NCBI GenBank assembly: GCA_018713805.1
Contig: DVOF01000026.1
Location: forward strand, 1 to 5,242
DNA: 5,242 nucleotides
From: Candidatus Aphodoplasma excrementigallinarum
Lineage (GTDB): Bacteria > Bacillota > Clostridia > UBA1381 > UMGS1253
Direction of reading: 5' to 3'
Shown here: positions 1 through 5,242 of the stretch, piece after piece
How the letters are laid out: each line of letters opens with the position of its first letter
Numbering within the stretch: position 1 is the first letter of the stretch
The notes under the pieces: model-generated
Database searches by the model: none
What the model was told of the DNA's origin: nothing
Seen by the model: only the letters and a program-made list of their open reading frames with translations
Translations under genes and position numbers: made by a program

Positions 1-11
1 ATATTACCCCT

Positions 12-20
12 AGGAGGAGG
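12..20 (+). promoter_or_regulatory. Strong ribosome binding site of the lyase gene
   Basis: AGGAGGAGG lies 8 bases upstream of the ATG at 29, followed by an A-rich spacer. It is a near-perfect match to the Bacillota anti-Shine-Dalgarno sequence and fixes the start at 29. No -35/-10 pair can be seen in the 11 bases to its left, so the promoter is outside the window. Confidence 0.92.
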
Positions 21-28
21 AAAAAAGT

Positions 29-121
29 ATGAAAAAGATAAGCAAATTTGTTTGCTGTCTGCTCAGCATTGCGATGCTTTTGACGGTCCTGCCGTCCGGC
101 ATGGTCTGGTCAAGCGCCGCA
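29..121 (+). other. Signal peptide coding segment of the lyase
   Basis: The N-terminus MKKISK is positively charged, followed by a hydrophobic core (residues about 7-22) and a polar end with small residues (SSAA, 28-31). Cleavage is expected near residue 31 by type I signal peptidase. The two cysteines at 9-10 are too close to the N-terminus and lack a lipobox context, so a lipoprotein is unlikely. Confidence 0.85.
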
Positions 122-3100
122 GTGGATATGGAGACAGTGAACGGGTATCTCGACTTTGAAGCCGAGGACACCGACTACGACAAGGATAAGCTGAAACTTG
201 TCAAGGATAAGGAACTGTATTCGGGCGGGCAGGCGCTCAGCGTCCCGGCCGAGGACAAAGACGATCCGCCTGCCGACGCCGAAGCGCACATCGACCTGAG
301 TTTTACGGCTGACGTCGGCGGTACATACACGATCTGGATGCGCAACACGGCTTCTGTGTCGAACCAAGCGGGCCAGAGCGTATATTTATCTTATGGCGGC
401 CCGGATCAGCCGTATTCATGGACCAAAATCGAGGGCGAGCCGGACGAGCCGGCATGGACCAAGCTTTGCAGCATGAACGTAGCTGCGGGGGAAACGGGTT
501 ATGCGCGTCTGCGCGTACGTCAGATGATGGGTATTGCCTTTGACCGCTTCATCATCACCAACGACACCTCCTTTACGCCGGACGACGTTACGCTTGGCCT
601 TGCGGAAGCAACGCCGACCCCCTCCCCTGTCAGCACGCCTGATGCGGACACGGTGGCAATCAAAACGGAAAACGGGAACGCAATCATTGAGGCAGAGGAC
701 CTCGAATTTAACGAAACCCGGTTTGCTGTAGCGAAAAACGAAAATGCTTCCGGCGGAGAAGCGCTTGCTGTTCAGACGGAAGATAAAAACGAGCCGCCCG
801 CAACGCAGGCGGCGGACATCGACCTTTCCTTTGTTGCCGATGCACCCGGTACGTACAATGTCTGGATGCGCAACACTGCAACGCAGGAAAACTCTTCGGG
901 TAACAGCGTCTTCCTCTCGGTTGGTTCAGATCCGTACCAGTATTTCGTAATCCAGGGTACACCGGAGGAATTTGCATGGACTAAGCTCGGCACCGTAACC
1001 ATCAATGAGGCGGGCGGCATTGGCATGGTCCGTCTGATTGCGCGCCAGAGCTATAACATCAGCATCGACAAATTCATCATTACGAGCAACCGGGCGTTCA
1101 ACCCGGAGGGCATGGACCCGGACCCGACCCAGGCGGCCGTATCCGAACTGCCGAGCGGCGTATACCCCACGCCGTCCATCACGCCTCCCCCGTCGCATCC
1201 GCGCCTGTTCTTCACCGAAGCGGATATCCCGACGCTGAAGGCAAATCTTGACGCGGAGCAGAATGCGGCTGCCAAAGCGGCATGGGAGGAATCGATGAAC
1301 TACGATTCCGACGGTACGCTCCCAGCGCCGACGTCCGGCGGCAGCAACTTCGATTACCAGGTATTTAACGCAATCGAGGCTAAGGCTTACGATTATGCAA
1401 TCAATGGCAATACCGAGCACGGCGAATCTGCGATTGCTATGATCAAAAACGCGCTTGCGACAGCGGACTTCATGAATGACCAGTTTAAAGTACGTGCGTA
1501 CGGCCGTTTGATTATGACGGTCGGCAAGGTATACGACTGGTGCTATGACCTGCTCAGCGACGATGACAAAACGCTTCTGATTGCAAACACGGCGGCATCC
1601 GCTTCCAACCTTTCTGTCCAGTATCCGCCAAGTGGTATGGGTGTAATCGTCGGCCACGGCGCAGAGGGGCAGCTTTTGATGCATCTGATGTCGTTTGCAA
1701 TTGCGACCTATAATGAACAGCCCGACATCTATAACTATGTAGCGGGCCGGTTCTTTGATGAATACATTGAGCCGAGAAACTATTACTATCAGTCCGGCAG
1801 CTACCATCAGGGCAGCTCGTATACAAGATACACCAATGATATTGTGTGCGCATTCATGTTTAAACGCATGAGCGGCGTGGACGTTTTCTCAGACGATTTC
1901 CACAGCGTATTCTATGAGCTGCTGTACCGCCGCCGCCCAGATGGGCAGAACTTCCGCACCGGCGACGACTTTAACGAGTATGGCAACCAGAGCTCGAGCT
2001 TCTGGCCGAGTTATCTGACCCCGCTCCTGTATGGCTCAGCATACTACAGCGACCCGTATCTGAAGCGTGAAGCGGAGAAGTGCTCGCCGAACCTGTCGAG
2101 CTTCCCAGAGGACACGGAAGGCGCATTCACGGCGACCATGTTCCTGATTTTGAACGACCCGAACCTGCAGGGCGAGTCGAATGTGGCGCTCCCGCTGACC
2201 CGTTACTTCGGAAGCCCGAACGGCGCGATGATTGCGCGCACCGGCTGGAACGACGGGTACGATTCCCCGGACGCGATCGCTTACATGAAGATCGGCGAGC
2301 GGTGGGCGGCAAACCATGAGCATCTTGACTCGGGTAACTTCCAGATTTACTACAAAGGTATTCTGGCAAGCGAGTCGGGTTACTATGGCGCAGGCTATGG
2401 TTCCACGCACGACTACAACTACCATAAGCGCGGCGTTGCACATAATATCCTTACCATCTATGACCCGGATGAGGAAATGAACTACTACGGCGCTGTGGCA
2501 AACGACGGCGGGCAGAAAACGCCGATGAACGGCGAAGAGCCGACCAATATGGAAAAGTGGATGAACGAAGGCTACCAGCGCGCAACCGTAACCGCGCACG
2601 AGTTTGGCCCCGACCCGGTAACACCGGAATACAGCTACCTTGCCGGCGACATCACAGACGCATACTCGGATAAGGTGGACGAGGTGCTGCGCAGCATGGT
2701 ATTCCTGCCGCTTGAGGACAGCGACCATCCGGCGACGTTCATCGTTATGGATAAGGTAACAAGCACAAACGAAAACTTCCAGAAGAGCTGGCTTCTGCAT
2801 ATGCAGGAAGAACCGCAGGTGGAAGGCAACAAGATCATTGTAACGCGGACAGAGGGCGACTACAACGGCCGCATGGTAAATGAAACCCTGCTTCCGCAGT
2901 CGGTCAACATTTCCAAGATCGGCGGCGAAGGGCAGGAGTTCATGATCGGCGATACGAACTATGGCTACACCGTAACACCGACCGCAGTCGCGGAGGTTGG
3001 CTGGGGCCGCGTGGAAGTATCTCCGGCCGAGGCAAACGAGACCGATTATTTCTTGAATGTTATGACGGTTTCCGACGCGGATACGACGGCACCCGACCTG

Positions 3101-4177
3101 GAGAGCACGCTCATCGAGGGCGACAATTATGCAGGTGCGGTCATCTCGAACCGTGTGGCAGTATTTGCAAAGGATAAAGACCGCATTTCGGGCTCGCTTT
3201 CCTTCGACGTACCGGGCAGCGGCGACTATAAGATGTTCGTTGCAGGCCTGACGGCAGGCACATGGACTGTAAGCACTGGCGAAGACGTCATCGTAACCGA
3301 GGAAGGCGGCGTAGCATACTTTACTGCGCCGGCGGGTACGGTAACGCTGACCTACAAGGACACAAACGCAACGCGTGAGGAAGTAAATCTCGAGCTGCAA
3401 AATGTTGAAACAATTGGGATCAAAGTTGGCGGCATGTTCATTTACTCCGATGTACCGGCATTTATGGAAAATGACCGCACACTCGTGCCGATGCGCGCAA
3501 TCTTTGAGGCGCTCGACGCGGATGTAGAGTGGGATGAGTCTACGGCGACTGCAACCGCAACCAAGGACGGCCGTGTCGTAACGATTACGGAGGGCAGCAA
3601 CATTGCCTACATCGACGGTGTCCCGCAGGAGCTCGACGTAACAGCGACCATCTATAACGACCGCTTTGCCGTACCGGTTCGGTTCGTTTCTGAGGCGTTC
3701 AACGCAAAGGTCGAATGGGATCCGTTCGCTGAAAGCGTTCTGATCACACCTGGTATCATCATACCGCCGAACCAGGATGAAACCATTGCATCCATCATCG
3801 GCTGCGAGACGAGCGGCTCCTTCAACGGTGAAGTTGGCGAGTATTCGTTTGACGGCGATCTTGGCACGGTATGGTCGGTTGAGGGCACAGACGAGTGGAT
3901 CGTATATGAATTCGACCAGGAATACACAATCGAGTCAATGCTCATCTACCTGAACAAGGCGACCGAGCGCGTAGCATACTTTGATGTCCTTGCTTCCACG
4001 GACGGTGTGAACTTTACGCCGGTGATTACCGACGGCGCCGGGAACGGGAAGACGGAAAGCGAGACCTTCACCTTCCAGACGCCTGTTACGGCAAAATACA
4101 TCAAATATGTGGCGAAAGGCAACAACACCAGCGATTGGAACGCAATTAAAGAAATCCGGTTCAATATCGCACAATAA
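29..4177 (+). CDS. Secreted multi-modular heparinase II/III-family polysaccharide lyase
   Basis: This 1382-residue exported protein probably cleaves an acidic polysaccharide by beta-elimination outside the cell. It starts with a signal peptide (1 to about 31), then two homologous carbohydrate-binding-like modules (38-179 and 215-354) with Pro/Thr linkers. The lyase region begins at HPRLFF (390) and runs to about 1005. Candidate catalytic residues are H543 and E546, Y598 (in GSYHQGSSYTRY), and H763/H765 in NHEHLDSGNF; H805 in AHNIL is a likely metal ligand. From memory, H202, E205 and Y257 of Pedobacter heparinase II (PL21) have the same spacing as H543, E546 and Y598. A small beta domain (about 1006-1110), a copper-amine-oxidase-N stalk domain (1130-1242) and a discoidin module (1253-1382) follow. 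There is no lipobox, LPXTG motif or S-layer domain. The family call is firm; the substrate (heparin/heparan, other glycosaminoglycan, alginate-like) cannot be told. No sulfatase or transporter gene is in view. Confidence 0.9.
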   Translation: MKKISKFVCCLLSIAMLLTVLPSGMVWSSAAVDMETVNGYLDFEAEDTDYDKDKLKLVKDKELYSGGQALSVPAEDKDDPPADAEAHIDLSFTADVGGTYTIWMRNTASVSNQAGQSVYLSYGGPDQPYSWTKIEGEPDEPAWTKLCSMNVAAGETGYARLRVRQMMGIAFDRFIITNDTSFTPDDVTLGLAEATPTPSPVSTPDADTVAIKTENGNAIIEAEDLEFNETRFAVAKNENASGGEALAVQTEDKNEPPATQAADIDLSFVADAPGTYNVWMRNTATQENSSGNSVFLSVGSDPYQYFVIQGTPEEFAWTKLGTVTINEAGGIGMVRLIARQSYNISIDKFIITSNRAFNPEGMDPDPTQAAVSELPSGVYPTPSITPPPSHPRLFFTEADIPTLKANLDAEQNAAAKAAWEESMNYDSDGTLPAPTSGGSNFDYQVFNAIEAKAYDYAINGNTEHGESAIAMIKNALATADFMNDQFKVRAYGRLIMTVGKVYDWCYDLLSDDDKTLLIANTAASASNLSVQYPPSGMGVIVGHGAEGQLLMHLMSFAIATYNEQPDIYNYVAGRFFDEYIEPRNYYYQSGSYHQGSSYTRYTNDIVCAFMFKRMSGVDVFSDDFHSVFYELLYRRRPDGQNFRTGDDFNEYGNQSSSFWPSYLTPLLYGSAYYSDPYLKREAEKCSPNLSSFPEDTEGAFTATMFLILNDPNLQGESNVALPLTRYFGSPNGAMIARTGWNDGYDSPDAIAYMKIGERWAANHEHLDSGNFQIYYKGILASESGYYGAGYGSTHDYNYHKRGVAHNILTIYDPDEEMNYYGAVANDGGQKTPMNGEEPTNMEKWMNEGYQRATVTAHEFGPDPVTPEYSYLAGDITDAYSDKVDEVLRSMVFLPLEDSDHPATFIVMDKVTSTNENFQKSWLLHMQEEPQVEGNKIIVTRTEGDYNGRMVNETLLPQSVNISKIGGEGQEFMIGDTNYGYTVTPTAVAEVGWGRVEVSPAEANETDYFLNVMTVSDADTTAPDLESTLIEGDNYAGAVISNRVAVFAKDKDRISGSLSFDVPGSGDYKMFVAGLTAGTWTVSTGEDVIVTEEGGVAYFTAPAGTVTLTYKDTNATREEVNLELQNVETIGIKVGGMFIYSDVPAFMENDRTLVPMRAIFEALDADVEWDESTATATATKDGRVVTITEGSNIAYIDGVPQELDVTATIYNDRFAVPVRFVSEAFNAKVEWDPFAESVLITPGIIIPPNQDETIASIIGCETSGSFNGEVGEYSFDGDLGTVWSVEGTDEWIVYEFDQEYTIESMLIYLNKATERVAYFDVLASTDGVNFTPVITDGAGNGKTESETFTFQTPVTAKYIKYVAKGNNTSDWNAIKEIRFNIAQ
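140..565 (+). repeat. First copy of tandem carbohydrate-binding-like module (residues 38-179)
   Basis: This beta-sandwich-like module opens with an FEAED motif (43-47), has a core strand with WMRNT (103-107), an AWTKL segment (142-146) and ends with DRFIIT (172-177). That order is typical of galactose-binding-fold domains of the CBM35/CBM6-like type, where the early EAE segment often contributes to calcium or ligand binding. It matches the second copy at 671-1090: 34 of 58 residues are identical over an ungapped alignment of 67-124 with 243-300. A Pro/Thr linker (ATPTPSPVSTP, 194-204) follows. The ligand is unknown. Confidence 0.8.
671..1090 (+). repeat. Second copy of tandem carbohydrate-binding-like module (residues 215-354)
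   Basis: This copy keeps the landmarks of the first module: EAED (221-224), WMRNT (279-283), AWTKL (316-320) and DKFIIT (347-352), at an offset of about 176 residues. The DNA of the copies has diverged at many positions, although a 16-base identical run survives in the WMRNT region, so the duplication is old. It is separated from the lyase region by a Pro-rich linker (TPSITPPPSHP, 381-391). Confidence 0.8.
1196..3043 (+). other. Heparinase II/III lyase region (residues about 390-1005)
   Basis: The first part (390 to about 700) is helical, rich in Ala, Tyr and Trp, and corresponds to the alpha/alpha toroid of heparinase II-like lyases. The second (about 715-1005) is a beta-sandwich. It carries the family signature NHEHLDSGNFQIYYKG (762-777), SGYYG (783-787), AHNIL (804-808) and a later WLLHMQEEP segment (921-929). 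The proposed active site groups H543, E546, Y598 and H763; H765 and H805 are proposed zinc ligands by comparison with heparinase II. At the remembered spacing of the third zinc ligand, an Asp in heparinase II, this protein has E782. Boundaries are approximate. Confidence 0.85.
3416..3754 (+). other. Copper-amine-oxidase-N-like stalk domain (residues 1130-1242)
   Basis: Two half-repeats share the pattern NDRxxVPxR...EA..A.VEWD, starting at N1148 and N1210, 62 residues apart. This is the hallmark of the Cu_amine_oxidN1 stalk family, frequent at the ends of exported proteins of Bacillota. It is not catalytic and has nothing to do with copper here; a role as spacer or in cell-surface association is inferred. 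Confidence 0.88.
3785..4177 (+). other. C-terminal discoidin / F5-8 type C (CBM32-like) module (residues 1253-1382)
   Basis: The segment has the typical order of this fold: FDGDLGTVWS (1274-1283), W1290 with IVYEFD (1291-1296), a middle strand reading VAYFDVLASTDGVNFTPV (1315-1332), and the closing TAKYIKYVAKGN strand (1354-1365). Family members on lyases and glycosidases bind galactose-type or uronic-acid-containing glycans. It ends with the protein, with no anchoring tail after it. Confidence 0.85.
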
Positions 4178-4187
4178 GGATAGCAAC

Positions 4188-4223
4188 AAAAAGATGCGAA
4201 GCAAATGCTTCGCATCTTTTTTT
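4188..4223. terminator. Bidirectional intrinsic terminator between convergent genes
   Basis: A perfect 15-bp inverted repeat has arms at 4188-4202 and 4207-4221 around a 4-base AAAT loop. Its core is AGATGCGAAGC. On the + strand the stem runs into seven T (4217-4223); on the - strand the A run at 4188-4192 reads as five T followed by G and TT. It lies 10 bases after the lyase stop and 12 bases before the methyltransferase stop (reading on +), so it can end both transcripts. Confidence 0.93.
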
Positions 4224-4233
4224 ATACTCCCAG

Positions 4234-5079
4234 TCACTTCTCTATGACGCAAACGACCATCTTGACCAGCATTTCCCGCAGGAGCGGCAAACGGCATAAA
4301 TGCCGGAACACGCCGCGCAGCGGTTCGTGATGGTAATAGGCCGGTGTGATATGCTCGGCACGCAAAATCCGCTCAAAGCGTTTGATCGTCATATGGTTGA
4401 TATAGGAGAAATACTCCGTGCCATCCTCCCGCTTCGAAATCCTGAAGTCGATCCGCTCCTGCCCGTCCGGGCACGTCTTTGCCAGCTCCTTATACGCCTC
4501 CACAAGCACCTTCTCCGGGAAAAACAGGTGGACCCAAGGAATGTAGATCAAATCGCTCAAATGCGCGCCAAACGGGTGGTGGTACGGCGGAAAGTTTACG
4601 TACAGCCGCCCACCCGGCCGCAGCACGCGCCGGCACTCGCGCAGGACGGCCTCCGGCTGGTCGACATGCTCCATAGCGTCGTTCATGATCATCGTATCAA
4701 TACTGTCGTCCGCAAACGGAAGGCGCGCCGCGTCCGCGCATATAAACTCGAACCGGTCGGCCAGCCCCAGCTCGGACGCAAGCTTGTCCGCCTCTGAGCG
4801 GTACTTTTCCAGTATTTCCACGCCGTACACCTTTGCCGCGCCGTTTGCCGCGTAGTAGAGCGACTTGCCCGCCGCGCCGCAGCCAATGTCCGCCACCGTT
4901 TTGCCGGTAAACATTTCCTCTATGCTGTACTTTTTAAGATAAAACTTGATCGTGTCCGCACCCTTTTCGTACTGCCACATCGCATAGGACTTTACACCCT
5001 CGCGCTGTAGGTTGAACGGGTGAACCGGCGCTTTAAAGCATTTATTGAACATCAGTAACAATTTTGTCCGCAGCATCAT
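4234..5079 (-). CDS. Class I SAM-dependent methyltransferase (Methyltransf_11-like)
   Basis: This cytoplasmic enzyme of about 281 residues transfers a methyl group from S-adenosylmethionine to an unknown acceptor. Numbered from the ATG at 5079, motif I is VADIGCGAAG (62-71), the acidic residue ending strand 2 is E88 in YGVEI, the adenine-contact region is ADAARLPF (115-122), and motifs around strands 4-5 are DTMIMNDAMEHV (128-139) and RVLRPGGRLYVNFPP (151-165). The segment HHPFGAHLSDLIYIPW (167-182) after strand 5 resembles methyltransferases of surface-glycan and natural-product loci, but this does not name a substrate. The open frame extends to a TTG at 5142, but that TTG is part of the -35 box. 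GGAGAG at 5087-5092 sits 7 bases before the ATG at 5079; ATGs at 5085 and 5076 are alternatives. It is convergent with the lyase and is transcribed from its own promoter. Confidence 0.9.
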   Translation of the reverse strand: MMLRTKLLLMFNKCFKAPVHPFNLQREGVKSYAMWQYEKGADTIKFYLKKYSIEEMFTGKTVADIGCGAAGKSLYYAANGAAKVYGVEILEKYRSEADKLASELGLADRFEFICADAARLPFADDSIDTMIMNDAMEHVDQPEAVLRECRRVLRPGGRLYVNFPPYHHPFGAHLSDLIYIPWVHLFFPEKVLVEAYKELAKTCPDGQERIDFRISKREDGTEYFSYINHMTIKRFERILRAEHITPAYYHHEPLRGVFRHLCRLPLLREMLVKMVVCVIEK

Positions 5080-5086
5080 TTGCATT

Positions 5087-5092
5087 CTCTCC
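5087..5092 (-). promoter_or_regulatory. Ribosome binding site deciding the methyltransferase start
   Basis: GGAGAG on the - strand lies 7 bases before the ATG at 5079, 10 before the ATG at 5076 and only 1 before the ATG at 5085. This favours 5079 and argues against 5085 and the much earlier TTG at 5142. Confidence 0.75.
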
Positions 5093-5113
5093 AATTTCTG
5101 TGTATTTACTAAA

Positions 5114-5142
5114 ATTTTACCGTATTGCAGGAAGTTTGTCAA
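5114..5142 (-). promoter_or_regulatory. Sigma-A promoter of the methyltransferase gene
   Basis: On the - strand, TTGACA (5142-5137, a perfect -35) is followed after exactly 17 bases by TAAAAT (5119-5114, five of six matches to the -10 consensus). Transcription should begin near 5108-5106, giving a leader of roughly 28 bases to the ATG at 5079. The -10 lies inside a TAAAATTTTA palindrome (5110-5119). Confidence 0.85.
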
Positions 5143-5233
5143 ACTTATTATGACTTCTTTAAAATTTTATGTACTTAAAGTAAGTTCATTGTAAACACTG
5201 CGTCACATATGTAATATATAATAAGTATATATG
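5143..5233. other. AT-rich divergent intergenic region
   Basis: This stretch is much richer in A and T than the coding DNA on its left. It contains TACTT-A-AAGTA (5172-5182), overlapping with ACTTA-AAG-TAAGT (5173-5185), and the palindrome ACATATGT (5205-5212). Short inverted repeats like these could be operator sites between two divergent promoters, but they are also expected by chance in such AT-rich sequence. Confidence 0.4.
5189..5222 (+). promoter_or_regulatory. Possible promoter of a divergent + strand gene
   Basis: Two readings exist. TTGTAA (5189-5194) is followed after 17 bases by TAATAT (5212-5217), four of six matches in each box. Alternatively a perfect TATAAT lies at 5217-5222 without a good -35 at normal distance. 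Either would start transcription a few bases before the ribosome binding site at the right edge. Confidence 0.4.
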
Positions 5234-5242
5234 AAGGTGGTG
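5234..5242 (+). promoter_or_regulatory. Probable ribosome binding site of a gene starting beyond the right edge
   Basis: AAGGTGGTG differs by one base from AAGGAGGTG, the full anti-Shine-Dalgarno complement. A start codon would be expected 5 to 10 bases after 5242. The ATG at 5231-5233 just before it has no ribosome binding site of its own and is less likely to be the start. Confidence 0.5.

Noticed and set aside
55..58. Cysteines at residues 9-10 of the lyase as a possible lipoprotein site
   Set aside because: They sit at the start of the hydrophobic core, without a preceding lipobox or enough hydrophobic residues before them; a type I signal peptidase site near residue 31 fits better.
926..1807. 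293-codon open frame on the - strand within the lyase gene
   Set aside because: It has the same in-register antisense cause as the longer one, no ribosome binding site that I can see, and no family resemblance; the sense frame is clearly a conserved multi-domain protein.
2036..3400. 454-codon open frame on the - strand within the lyase gene
   Set aside because: Its codons are in exact register with the sense codons, so it is only interrupted where the lyase uses TTA, CTA or TCA, which are rare in this GC-rich gene. The product is rich in Arg, Cys, His and Val with no recognisable domain.
4300..4797. 165-codon + strand open frame over the methyltransferase gene
   Set aside because: It is codon-register antisense to the methyltransferase, whose SAM-binding motifs are unambiguous. 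The Arg/His/Val-rich product looks like a shadow.
5110..5169. AAAATTTTA occurring twice 50 bases apart (5111-5119 and 5161-5169)
   Set aside because: Nine-base A/T-only matches are expected by chance in such AT-rich DNA; the first is explained by the -10 box.
5231..5242. ATG at 5231 as the start of a truncated + strand gene
   Set aside because: No Shine-Dalgarno lies upstream, only A/T bases, while the sequence right after it is itself a good ribosome binding site. Only four codons are visible, so no coding call can be supported.

Overview
The window looks like a piece of a Bacillota (Clostridia-type) chromosome. The evidence is a strong AGGAGG-type ribosome binding site, a textbook sigma-A promoter, a secreted multi-domain enzyme carrying a copper-amine-oxidase-N 'stalk' domain (common on exported proteins of Clostridia and Paenibacillus), and GC-rich coding DNA beside AT-rich regulatory DNA. 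A gut or other polysaccharide-degrading habitat is inferred only from the lyase.

Layout: (1) Positions 1-28 are a short leader with a strong Shine-Dalgarno; no promoter is visible, so it lies further left. (2) Positions 29-4177 (+) hold one very large gene for a 1382-residue exported heparinase II/III-family polysaccharide lyase. Its order is signal peptide, two tandem copies of a carbohydrate-binding-like beta-sandwich module joined by Pro/Thr linkers, the lyase region (alpha-helical part then beta-sandwich), a small C-terminal beta domain, a stalk domain, and a discoidin/F5-8C (CBM32-like) module. (3) Positions 4188-4223 form a perfect 15-bp hairpin with T runs on both strands, ending both convergent genes. 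(4) Positions 4234-5079 (-) encode a class I SAM-dependent methyltransferase of about 281 residues. Its start should be an ATG near 5079, because the open frame's upstream TTG at 5142 is the beginning of a consensus -35 box. (5) Positions 5093-5242 are AT-rich control DNA with the methyltransferase promoter and, at the right edge, what appears to be the -10 region and ribosome binding site of a divergent + strand gene starting just outside the window.

The two genes are convergent and share only a terminator, so nothing here shows that they work together. The lyase would act outside the cell on an acidic polysaccharide; the methyltransferase is cytoplasmic with an unknown acceptor. I see no CRISPR array, tRNA, rRNA, insertion sequence or phage feature, and no gene-free stretch above 300 bases. 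I did not find a clearly new biological system; the most notable points are the domain architecture of the lyase, its readable active site, and the promoter that overrides the longest-frame start of the methyltransferase.
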